NCBI GenBank assembly: GCA_029961105.1
Contig: JASBVO010000008.1
Location: forward strand, 173,972 to 237,971
Direction of reading: 5' to 3'
Source: Micrococcus sp.
GTDB taxonomy: Bacteria; Actinomycetota; Actinomycetes; Actinomycetales; Micrococcaceae
DNA length: 64,000 nt
Shown here piece after piece: positions 18,969-26,771 of the stretch. The notes beneath the pieces were generated by a model. That model was not told the DNA's origin, did no database searches, and was given only the letters and a program-made list of their open reading frames with translations. Numbering within the stretch: the first letter of the stretch is position 1; every line of letters starts with the position of its first letter. The position numbers and the translations under genes were made by a program.

Positions 18969-20891
18969 ATCGAGCACCACATCATCACCGACGAGCATGA
19001 TCCGTCGGAGACCCGGGAGAACCAGCTCCTGCGGGAACAGCTGCGCCGGGCCCACGCCGAACTGACCGAGGTCACCGCCGAACGCAACGCGCTGACCGGA
19101 CTCTGGAAGCACCCGCTCGGGGTGGAGAGCCTGCGTCCGAAGAAGGAACTGAAGCGCCGGGCCAGGAAGCTGAGGAACCACCTGGGCCGGTTCCGCCGCC
19201 GCCTGAGCGAGGGAGAGTTCACGGTCCCCGCCGCCGGGCGGGAGATCGCCCGCATCGGCTACTACAACACCCTCCGGGAACCCCTCGAGTGGGCCCGCGG
19301 GTTCCGGGACGCCCGCCGCCTGGCACCGGCCTCGCCGTCCGTGGCCGGGCACCGACCCCTGACGCCCGAGGGACCGCAGGACTATGGCGCGGGACTGCTG
19401 TGGCGGGACGTGCTCGGCGAGGACCGCAGTGGTGAGCGCGGCTTCGAGCTCGCCTCCCGGAAGCTGGCGATCCGCGCCGGGGCGATCACCGAGCAGCTCG
19501 ACGCCACCGCACGGCTCGCCGGCTCCGATCCGGCCTTCCGGCAGAACCTCGCCCAGGTCAACGGCCGGGCGCGGGAGCTCTCCGGCTGGATCCCGCGGAT
19601 TCCCGGCCCGGTCGATCCCGTGGTGCCGGCGGCGGACAACATCGTGCTGCACCTGGTCAAGGAGTCCCGGCCGTTCTTCTCCAACGGCTTCACCTCCCGC
19701 AGCCACGAGAACTTCAAGGCCGAGAAGAGGGCCGGTCTCGAGCCGGTCGTCGTGACCGAACCCGGGTTCCCCCGCAGCGTGGTGGGGGACGCCTTCGAGC
19801 CGGTCGAGGACGTCGAGGGCATCGTCCACCACCGGCTGGACACCGGCATCGCCTATGGAACGGTGCCCAGCGACCGCTGGCTGGAGGACTTCGCGTGGCT
19901 GGCCTACCTCAAGGTCCGCCAGATCCGCCCGGCCGTCATCCACGTCTCCTCCGGGCGCCGCGGCTTCGAGACGGCACTGGTCGCCCTGGCCCTCAAGGCC
20001 AAGACCGGCATCCCCGTGGTCTACGAGGTGCGCTCGTTCTTCGAGTCCAACTGGACCTCCGAGACGGAGGTGGAGGACGACTCGGAGATCTTCCGCCGCC
20101 GCGTGGCCGTGGAGAACCTGTGCATGCTGGAGGCGGACCACGTGCTGACCCTGGGCACGGCCATGCGTGACGAGTTGGTCTCCCGCGGCGTGCCGCCGGA
20201 GAAGATCAGCCTGGTCCCCAACGGCGTGAACCTGGAGAACTTCGCCCCGGGGGAGCGGGACCCCGCCCTGGCGGCCCGGCACGGGATCACGATGCCGACC
20301 TTCGGCTACGTGTCCAACATGGACCACTACCGGGAGGGCCAGGAGCTGCTGGTCCGGGCCACCGCCCTGCTCCAGTCCCGGGGCGTCCGGGCGCAGTGCG
20401 TCCTGGTGGGCGGCGGCGACCGCGTCAAGGACCTGCGGGAACTGGCCGCCGCGCTGAAGGTGAGCGACCGGGTGGTCTTCACCGGCCCCGTCCCGCACGA
20501 GAGGGTGCCCGACTACTACCGGCTCATCGACGTCTTCGTCGTCCCGCGGGTGCGTGAGCGGGCGGCCACCTACGTGACCCCGCTCAAGCCGTTCGAGGCC
20601 ATGGTCCTGGAGCGGCCCGTGGTCGTCTCCGACCTGCCCGCCCTGGCCGAGATCGTGGACGCCCCGCACCGCGGGCTATTGTTCGAGCCCGAGGACCACG
20701 TCTCCCTGGCCGACGTCGTGCAGGGACTGCTCCAGGACCCGGCCGAGCGCGCCCGGCTCGGCCGCGCGGGCCGGGACTGGGTGGAGGCCGAACGGCAATG
20801 GAAGCACAACGGACCGCGGTACCGCGCCGTGTTCGAGTCCGTCATCACGCGGACGCGACGTGACGGCGCCGCAACGACCGAAGGAGCATAG
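18969..20891 (+). CDS. Glycosyltransferase with N-terminal coiled-coil region, copy 2; probable ATC start
   Basis: 640 residues if read from ATC at 18969. The frame is open from the stop of the preceding gene, and no ATG, GTG or TTG occurs before GTG at 19122. The first 51 codons encode a plausible coiled coil (NQLLREQLRRAHAELTEV, TAERNA) that matches the N-terminus of copy 1 (LLRGELLAVHDELTGLTAER). GGGAG (18958-18962) lies 6 nt before ATC, ideal spacing. Starting at 19122 would delete this conserved segment and has no ribosome binding site. The rest is a GT-B enzyme parallel to copy 1: HLVKESRPFFSNGFTSRSH (about 229), GYVSNMDHYREGQELL, PLKPFEAMVLERPVVVSD. Confidence 0.8.
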   Translation: MEHHIITDEHDPSETRENQLLREQLRRAHAELTEVTAERNALTGLWKHPLGVESLRPKKELKRRARKLRNHLGRFRRRLSEGEFTVPAAGREIARIGYYNTLREPLEWARGFRDARRLAPASPSVAGHRPLTPEGPQDYGAGLLWRDVLGEDRSGERGFELASRKLAIRAGAITEQLDATARLAGSDPAFRQNLAQVNGRARELSGWIPRIPGPVDPVVPAADNIVLHLVKESRPFFSNGFTSRSHENFKAEKRAGLEPVVVTEPGFPRSVVGDAFEPVEDVEGIVHHRLDTGIAYGTVPSDRWLEDFAWLAYLKVRQIRPAVIHVSSGRRGFETALVALALKAKTGIPVVYEVRSFFESNWTSETEVEDDSEIFRRRVAVENLCMLEADHVLTLGTAMRDELVSRGVPPEKISLVPNGVNLENFAPGERDPALAARHGITMPTFGYVSNMDHYREGQELLVRATALLQSRGVRAQCVLVGGGDRVKDLRELAAALKVSDRVVFTGPVPHERVPDYYRLIDVFVVPRVRERAATYVTPLKPFEAMVLERPVVVSDLPALAEIVDAPHRGLLFEPEDHVSLADVVQGLLQDPAERARLGRAGRDWVEAERQWKHNGPRYRAVFESVITRTRRDGAATTEGA

Positions 20892-20894
20892 GAC

Positions 20895-22157
20895 GTGGAG
20901 CTGCAGTTCAAGGGCATGGTGCCCGAGGAGGGCTCGCCGGTGCACGAGGCCGTCTCGGCCGCGCGCTACTACACCATCCGGGACAACGCGGAGCCCTGGC
21001 TGTTCGGCTACGGCCCGGTCGCCCGCATGAACCCGTACCAGTCGCTGTCCTATGCCGCGTTCGGGGATCACGGCCTGGCCGTGACGCCGGTGACCGACCC
21101 CTGGTCCTTCGGCACCCTGGCCCGGCTGCAGGGCCAGAGCCGGGGCGTCATCTACCACCTGCACTGGCTCGCCTTCATCACCCAGGGCGCCTCCAGCGCG
21201 AAGGAGGCCGCCGCCGGCATCGACCGGTTCCTGGCGGAGGTGCACCGCTTCCGTGAGGCCGGCGGCCGGCTCGTGTGGACCGTGCACAACGTCGTCAACC
21301 ACGATGCCGCCTTCCTCGAGGAGGAACTGCGCCTCCAGCAGTCCATCGCCGACGCCGCGGACCTCATCCACGTCATGAGCGAGGACACCCCCGAGCTGGT
21401 CCGGGACGTGCTGTCCCTGCCCGCCGAGAAGATCGTGTGCGTGCCGCACCCCTCCTACCTGGGCTCCTACGAGGACTACCTGCCGCGGGACCACGCCCGG
21501 ATCATGCTCGGCATCGAGCCGGACGAGATGGTCTACGCCGTGGTCGGGGCCATCAAGGCCTACAAGGGGATCGAACGGCTGGTCGAGGCCTTCAACCTGC
21601 TCCTGCAGCGCTCCGAGAAGCCCCGCCGGCTCATCATCGCCGGCGGAGCGGATACGGACCGGCAGACCCGCAGGCTCGTCAGCCAGCTGCGGATGCACCC
21701 CTATGTCCTGGTCCAGGACCGCCGTGTCCCGGGGGATCAGGTGCAGCGGCTGCTGCGCGCCGCCGACGTCATGGTCCTGCCGCACGAACGGGCCCTGAAC
21801 TCCGGTGGTGCCCTGCTGGGGCCGAGCTTCGACCTGCCGCTGGTCGCTGCCCGCGTCGGCGTGCTGCCGGGGTTGCTGTCCGGCGAGTTCACCGAGTTCT
21901 TCGACGGACGTTCCGCCCACGACGTGGCCGACGCCCTCGAGCGCGCCGAGCGGCTGATCTCCCCCGGGGCCCGCGCCGCGGCCCGTGCCTTCGCCGAACG
22001 GCACCACTGGCGCGTGGTCTCCCCGCAGCTGGCCGTCGCCATCCGGGAGGGCCTGGGCCTGGACGCCGGGCCGCTCGGCACCGCCGCCGGCTCCGGCGCT
22101 ACCCACGCCGCCGGCGCTGGCGCCACCCACGCCGCCGGCTCCGGCGCCCGGCCATGA
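20895..22157 (+). CDS. Glycosyltransferase family 4, second gene of duplicated pair, copy 2
   Basis: 420 residues, homologous throughout to the product of 17724-18929: ARMNPYQSLSYAAFGDHG, YHLHWLAFITQG, WTVHNVVNHDA, HVMSEDTPELVRDVL, VGAIKAYKGIERLVEAF, IIAGGADTDRQTRRLV, VLPHERALNSGGALLGPSFDLP. The last 25 residues are a low-complexity tail with a repeated GATHAAG unit not present in copy 1. GTG start 3 nt after the preceding stop; the stop overlaps the next ATG (ATGA). Confidence 0.85.
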   Translation: MELQFKGMVPEEGSPVHEAVSAARYYTIRDNAEPWLFGYGPVARMNPYQSLSYAAFGDHGLAVTPVTDPWSFGTLARLQGQSRGVIYHLHWLAFITQGASSAKEAAAGIDRFLAEVHRFREAGGRLVWTVHNVVNHDAAFLEEELRLQQSIADAADLIHVMSEDTPELVRDVLSLPAEKIVCVPHPSYLGSYEDYLPRDHARIMLGIEPDEMVYAVVGAIKAYKGIERLVEAFNLLLQRSEKPRRLIIAGGADTDRQTRRLVSQLRMHPYVLVQDRRVPGDQVQRLLRAADVMVLPHERALNSGGALLGPSFDLPLVAARVGVLPGLLSGEFTEFFDGRSAHDVADALERAERLISPGARAAARAFAERHHWRVVSPQLAVAIREGLGLDAGPLGTAAGSGATHAAGAGATHAAGSGARP

Positions 22158-23344
22158 CCCGTCGCGGTGACCTCGTGGCCGCCTACCGGAACCGGCCGGC
22201 GGTCGGGCTGGTCGGGTTCTTCGGCTGGGGGAACTACGGCGACGAGCTCTTCCTGCAGCTCTGGCGGCGGGTGCTCTCGCCCTACTTCGACGTGTCGGTG
22301 GTGCACGAGCTGCTGGTCCCGCCCTACCTGGGCCGGGACCCGGAGGAGGTGGCGGACGCCTATGAGGCCATCGTCATCGGGGGCGGGGACCTCGTCCTGA
22401 CCGACCGCCTCTCCGAGCTGTACTGGCGCCGGGAATGGCTGAGGAGGCCGGTGTACATCTGCGGCGTCGGCGTGACCCTGCACGACCGGCTCCGGCGGCA
22501 GCCCGTCATCGACGAGATGGCGGAGTTCTTCGGCCATCCGAACGTGCAGTACATCAGCGCCCGGGACGAGGAGTCGGCCGCCTGGATCCGCGCGCACCTG
22601 AGGCCGCGCGTGCCGGTGGAGGTCCACCCGGACCTGGTGTTCGGCATGTCACTGCCGGAACCGGATGCCGACCTGCTGGGCACGGGCGGCCGGCCGACGT
22701 TGGGCATCAGCGTCCGGCAGGGCAAGTTCGACCAGGACAACGACTACTCCGGACTGGCCCGCCTCGTCGAGGCGGCCCGGGACCGCGGCTATGCCGTCAG
22801 CGTCCTGGAGCTGGGCAATGGGCGGCAGCGGCACCGGGACGCCCCGGCCCTGGCCCAGCTGCCGTTCGTGCCGGACTCGGTGGTCTCGGGCCGGACCACG
22901 GACGAGATCTCCGCGGCGATCGGCGCGCTGACCGCCTTCGCCACCATGAAGTTCCACGGACTGCTGGTGGGCCTGCGCTACGGGGTCCCGTCACTGGCCC
23001 TGTCCCCGAACACGAAGAACTCCACCCTGCTGGCCGCGATCGGGCGTCCGGACCTCATCGCGGACCTCGACGCCCAGCTGGACCTGGCCCCGAGGCTGCA
23101 GGCCCTGGAGGAGCCCCTGGACACCATCGTGATCCGGGGCCTGGAACGGGAGGGAGTGTCCGCCCTGGACGCCGTGGTGCGCCAGATGCGGCTGCAGCTG
23201 AACCCGGGGTCGTTCCGGCCCCGGTCGCTGCGGGAGCTCCTTCCCACGCTCGACGAGGTGCTGCCCCCGGCCACCGCCCTGGCCCGCCGCCGGATGCGCC
23301 TGGCCCGGATCGACCGGGAGAACGCACGCGCCCGGAGCCGCTAG
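22154..23344 (+). CDS. Polysaccharide pyruvyl transferase family protein
   Basis: 396 residues of the PS_pyruv_trans family (CsaB, WcaK, AmsJ), which adds 4,6- or similar pyruvate ketals from phosphoenolpyruvate to sugars of envelope polymers. Signatures are VGLVGFFGWGNYGDELF near the start, EAIVIGGGDLV, ARDEESAAWI, and FATMKFHGLLVGLRYGVPSLALS, in which the HG segment is the family hallmark. Pyruvyl groups give the polymer negative charge and can serve as anchors for SLH-domain proteins. The start overlaps the preceding stop (ATGA), making it the last gene of the plus-strand glycosyltransferase operon. Confidence 0.87.
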   Translation: MTRRGDLVAAYRNRPAVGLVGFFGWGNYGDELFLQLWRRVLSPYFDVSVVHELLVPPYLGRDPEEVADAYEAIVIGGGDLVLTDRLSELYWRREWLRRPVYICGVGVTLHDRLRRQPVIDEMAEFFGHPNVQYISARDEESAAWIRAHLRPRVPVEVHPDLVFGMSLPEPDADLLGTGGRPTLGISVRQGKFDQDNDYSGLARLVEAARDRGYAVSVLELGNGRQRHRDAPALAQLPFVPDSVVSGRTTDEISAAIGALTAFATMKFHGLLVGLRYGVPSLALSPNTKNSTLLAAIGRPDLIADLDAQLDLAPRLQALEEPLDTIVIRGLEREGVSALDAVVRQMRLQLNPGSFRPRSLRELLPTLDEVLPPATALARRRMRLARIDRENARARSR

Positions 23345-23348
23345 CTGA

Positions 23349-23409
23349 ACGGGCCGACGCGCCACCCGGCCGGGTGGCGCAGCGCACGGGCCGACGCGCC
23401 ACCCGGCCG
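23349..23409. terminator. Bidirectional terminator with a 24-nt direct repeat
   Basis: Between two convergent genes. 23359-23380 is a perfect 22-nt palindrome (arm GCGCCACCCGG). A 24-nt direct repeat (23349-23372 and 23386-23409, 37 nt apart) contains the left arm twice, so two alternative hairpins are possible. No T-run. Confidence 0.55.
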
Positions 23410-23434
23410 CGTGCCGGTGGTACCGGCCTTCGGG

Positions 23435-24595
23435 CTAGACGCCGAACTCGTCGATGCGCTCCCCGATGCCGAGCAGCTGGGCGATGGCGGCCGTGGTGCG
23501 GTCGGCGGCCCGCCCGTCGCCATAGGGGTTCACGGCCTGGGCCATGGCGTCGTACGCCGCGCGGTCGGTCAGCAGCGTGGAGACCTCCGAGACGATCCGT
23601 TCCTCGTCGGTGCCGATGAGCTTGACGGTCCCGGCGGTCACGGCCTCGGGGCGTTCGGTGTTCTCCCGCATGACCAGCACCGGCTTGCCCAGGGACGGGG
23701 CCTCCTCCTGGACGCCGCCGGAGTCGGAGAGCACGACCTCGGACAGGTCCATGAGGTGGGTGAACTCGCCGTAGGCCAGTGGCTCCGTCACCAGGACGTT
23801 GTCCAGGCCCTCGAGGGCGGGCAGGACGGCCTCGCGGACCACCGGATTGCGGTGCGCCGGCAACACGATGGTCACGTCCGGGAACTGCGCGGCCAGCCGG
23901 GCCAGGGCGCGGCCCACGCCGCGCATCGCATCGCCCTGGTTCTCGCGGCGGTGCGTGGTGACGAGCAGGACGCGGCCCTCACCCGATGCCACCCGCTCGG
24001 CGAGCGAGCCCAGCTGGGGGTCGGTGAACGGCACCTTCTTCTCGACGGTGGTCAGCAGGGCGTCGATCACCGTGTTGCCGGTCACCACGATGTCGTCCTC
24101 CGCCACGGCCTCCTGGAGCAGGTTGGCCCTCGAGGTGGAGGTCGGTGCCAGGTGCAGCGAGGCGATCTGCGAGGTGATCTTGCGGTTGGCCTCCTCCGGG
24201 AACGGGGAGAACAGGTTGCCGCTGCGCAGCCCGGCCTCGGCGTGGACCACGGGGACCCCGAGGTAGAACGCTGCGATGGCGCCGGCGGTGGAGGTGGTGG
24301 TGTCGCCCTGGACCACGACGGCGTCCGGCTGCTGCTCCTGGATGAGGCTGTCGAGCCCGGCCAGGGTGCGCCCCATGATGCCGTTGAGCGTCTGGTTCGG
24401 GAGCATGATGTTCAGGTCGGCGTCCGGGGTGATGCCGAACAGTTCGTTGACCTGGTCAAGCATCTCGCGGTGCTGCCCGGTCACGGTGGTGAAGCACTCG
24501 AATCGTTCGTCGGCGTGCAGGGCCCGCACGATCGGGGCCATCTTGATGGCCTCTGGCCGGGTGCCGTAGATCGGCATGATCTTCTTGCGCGTCAT
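23435..24595 (-). CDS. wecB: UDP-N-acetylglucosamine 2-epimerase, non-hydrolysing
   Basis: Interconverts UDP-GlcNAc and UDP-ManNAc. The 386-residue protein has the family start KIMPIYGTRPEAIKMAP, TGQHREMLDQV, VVQGDTTT, HAEAGLRSG, THRRENQG, HRNP, and SDSGGVQEEAPSLGKPVLVMRENTERPE, which covers the allosteric and UDP-binding residues. It supplies WecC (12678-13928). It is transcribed opposite to the glycosyltransferase operon and converges with the pyruvyl transferase. GAGGAAG precedes the ATG; TAGCAT (complement of 24646-24651) is a possible -10. Confidence 0.95.
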   Translation of the reverse strand: MTRKKIMPIYGTRPEAIKMAPIVRALHADERFECFTTVTGQHREMLDQVNELFGITPDADLNIMLPNQTLNGIMGRTLAGLDSLIQEQQPDAVVVQGDTTTSTAGAIAAFYLGVPVVHAEAGLRSGNLFSPFPEEANRKITSQIASLHLAPTSTSRANLLQEAVAEDDIVVTGNTVIDALLTTVEKKVPFTDPQLGSLAERVASGEGRVLLVTTHRRENQGDAMRGVGRALARLAAQFPDVTIVLPAHRNPVVREAVLPALEGLDNVLVTEPLAYGEFTHLMDLSEVVLSDSGGVQEEAPSLGKPVLVMRENTERPEAVTAGTVKLIGTDEERIVSEVSTLLTDRAAYDAMAQAVNPYGDGRAADRTTAAIAQLLGIGERIDEFGV

Positions 24596-24738
24596 CGAAT
24601 GCTTCCTCGCTGGATGGGGCTCAGGATGGATACGGTCCGTCCCCGATGCTACCGCCGGAGCCGCGGACGGCCGGGGTCAGGGGCATCGTCGCCGGGCCGC
24701 CGGCCGCCGGCCGCCCCGGGCCGGGGACGGAGCCGCCC

Positions 24739-24744
24739 TATACT
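24739..24744 (+). promoter_or_regulatory. -10 element for the ABC exporter genes
   Basis: TATACT, about 70 nt before the permease start. A matching -35 is not clear. The 220-nt divergent region also drives the 2-epimerase on the other strand; apart from these elements it shows only GC-rich sequence. Confidence 0.45.
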
Positions 24745-24815
24745 GTTCGGCAGTGACGACTGCCCCGGCACCCGGGGGCCGTGTCCTGTGGAGATGAACT
24801 GGAGAGCACTTGCCG

Positions 24816-25718
24816 ATGAGCACCGAGCGGGCCGACGCGAAGAAGGCCGTCGCGGCAGGACCCGAACACGTGCAGGTGCGCATGTCCGGCCTGGAGCGCG
24901 TGGGGGCCCGCCTGCCCCTGCACCACTACCTCGGACGGTTGTGGCGGTACCGGGACTTCATCTTCTTCGAGGCACGGGCCTCCGTGGGCACGCGCAACCG
25001 GAACAACCTGCTCGGCAACGTCTGGCTGGTCCTCACCCCGCTGCTGAACGGGCTGACCTACTTCCTGGTGTTCGGCGTCCTGCTGCAGACGAGCCGCGGC
25101 GTGGAGAATTACCTGGGCTTCCTCGTCATCGGCGTGTTCATGTTCCAGTTCACCTCCCGGTGCGTGACCCAGGGGGCCAACAGCCTGGTGGCCAACCGGG
25201 CCGTGGTCAAGGCGTTCGACTTCCCGCGGGCGGCCATGCCCATCTCGGCCGTGCTCAAGGAGCTGCTGGCCTTCCTGCCGGCGTTGGTGATGATGATCCT
25301 GCTCATCCTGGTCCTGCCGGACCAGGAACAGATCACCTGGCGATGGCTGCTGCTGGTCCCCATCCTCTTCCTCCAGGTCCTGCTGGGACTGGGGATCGGC
25401 CTGATCCTGGCCCGCTGGGTGTCCCGCGTGCGGGACGTGGCCCAGCTCATCACCTTCGGGATCCGGCTCTGGCTCTACGGGTCCGGGGTGTTCTACTCGG
25501 TGGAACGCTTCGTCAGCCACCCGGACATCCTGGCGATCCTGGAGCTCAACCCCATGCACCAGGTCCTGACGATGGCCCGCGAGTCGCTCCTGTACGGGAC
25601 CAGCCCCGGCTGGGACAACTGGCTGATCCTCGGGGGATGGGCCGTGGGCCTGGCGCTGGTCGGCACCCTCGTGTTCTGGCGGGCCGATGAGAAGTACGGC
25701 AAGGAGGAGACCCGATGA
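24816..25718 (+). CDS. ABC transporter permease for polysaccharide/teichoic-type polymer export (TagG/Wzm-like)
   Basis: 300-residue integral membrane protein of the ABC-2 family with about six transmembrane helices and the family pattern ARASVGTRNRNNLLGNVWLVL, LVVILF-type segments and a C-terminal LNPMHQVLTMARESLLYG. Such permeases move lipid-linked polymers across the membrane in ABC-dependent pathways. I chose ATG at 24816, 9 nt after GGAGAG; TTG at 24810 in the same frame is possible. The stop overlaps the ATPase start (ATGA). No Wzx flippase or Wzy polymerase is seen in the locus, which fits ABC-type export. Confidence 0.88.
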   Translation: MSTERADAKKAVAAGPEHVQVRMSGLERVGARLPLHHYLGRLWRYRDFIFFEARASVGTRNRNNLLGNVWLVLTPLLNGLTYFLVFGVLLQTSRGVENYLGFLVIGVFMFQFTSRCVTQGANSLVANRAVVKAFDFPRAAMPISAVLKELLAFLPALVMMILLILVLPDQEQITWRWLLLVPILFLQVLLGLGIGLILARWVSRVRDVAQLITFGIRLWLYGSGVFYSVERFVSHPDILAILELNPMHQVLTMARESLLYGTSPGWDNWLILGGWAVGLALVGTLVFWRADEKYGKEETR

Positions 25719-26698
25719 CCTCGGTGCCGAAGAAGCGCCTCGAGATGTCCGATGTGGACGACGACGATGACGAGGACGACCAGCTCGACCCGTCGGAAGG
25801 CCGGACCGCTTCGGCCGGGGACGCCGACGAGACCGCGGCGGAGGTGGCCCCGGCCGACCGCGGCGCGAACCCGGCCCTCGTCCTGGACGGGATCTCCATG
25901 ACCTTCAAGGTCGCCTCGGCCAAGGCCGAACTGCAGGGCAGGCTGCCGTGGCACAAGCGGATCGTCTACGGGGCTGTACGCCGTGAACCGCGCGTCTCCG
26001 TCTACGCGCTGGAGCAGTTCTCGCTGGTGGTGGGAACCGGCGAGTCCCTGGGCGTGGTGGGCCGGAACGGTTCGGGCAAGACCACCCTGAGCCGCATCAT
26101 CGCCGGAAAGCTGACCCCGACCACCGGACAGGTGTGGGCCCGGAGCACACCGCAGATGCTCGGGGTGTCCCCGGCCCTGGTGCCCAGCATCTCCGGGCGG
26201 CAGAACATCATCCTCGGGTGCCTGGCCATGGGCATGCCGCGCGCGGAGGTCATGGCCCGGTTGCCGGAGATCGAGGAGGCCGCCGGACTGGGCGACGCCA
26301 TCCACCTGCCGATGGAGACGTACTCCTCCGGGATGGGAGGACGGCTGCGGTTCGCGATCGCCACCAGCAAGAACCCGGACATCCTCGTCCTGGACGAGGC
26401 CCTGAACACCGGTGACGCACAATTCCGGGACCGGTCGAAGGCCCGCATGGAGAAGCTGCGGGAGCAGGCCGGTGCCGTGGTCCTGGTCAGCCACAACGCC
26501 AAGCAGATCACCAGCTCCTGCACCCGGGTCCTCTGGCTGGACGCCGGCCGGGTCATCGCCGACGGCGAGACCGAGGACACCATGTACAACTACCGCAAGT
26601 ACAACTGGCTCCTGGCCAAGCAGCGTCTCGAGGAGGCCGAGGAGTTCATCATGGGGCTGCGCCGGCAGTACCGCCGCGTGGAGATCGTCCGGGCCTGA
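25715..26698 (+). CDS. ABC transporter ATP-binding protein for polymer export (TagH/Wzt-like)
   Basis: 327 residues. A very acidic N-terminal extension (DVDDDDDEDDQLD) precedes the ATPase domain. Walker A is GRNGSGKTT (about 116-124), the signature SSGMGGRLRFA, Walker B DILVLDEAL, and the H-loop VSHN. The SSGM signature and the long spacing before Walker A are typical of polysaccharide and teichoic acid exporters. There is no C-terminal carbohydrate-binding domain of the long Wzt type, only a short basic helix. It is coupled to the permease gene. Confidence 0.9.
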   Translation: MTSVPKKRLEMSDVDDDDDEDDQLDPSEGRTASAGDADETAAEVAPADRGANPALVLDGISMTFKVASAKAELQGRLPWHKRIVYGAVRREPRVSVYALEQFSLVVGTGESLGVVGRNGSGKTTLSRIIAGKLTPTTGQVWARSTPQMLGVSPALVPSISGRQNIILGCLAMGMPRAEVMARLPEIEEAAGLGDAIHLPMETYSSGMGGRLRFAIATSKNPDILVLDEALNTGDAQFRDRSKARMEKLREQAGAVVLVSHNAKQITSSCTRVLWLDAGRVIADGETEDTMYNYRKYNWLLAKQRLEEAEEFIMGLRRQYRRVEIVRA

Positions 26699-26730
26699 GG
26701 CGGCGGGCCGGGGCCTCCCGTGGGATGGCC

Positions 26731-26736
26731 GATAAT
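26731..26736 (+). promoter_or_regulatory. -10 element upstream of smc
   Basis: GATAAT, 35 nt before the smc ATG, in a 73-nt gap. -35 not obvious. Confidence 0.4.
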
Positions 26737-26771
26737 GGAAGCCAGCCCCGCCCACGACCCGAACCGGACCC

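Noticed and set aside
19122..20891. Glycosyltransferase copy 2 starting at GTG 19122
   Set aside because: This drops a coiled-coil segment shared with copy 1 and has no ribosome binding site; ATC 18969 explains the data better.
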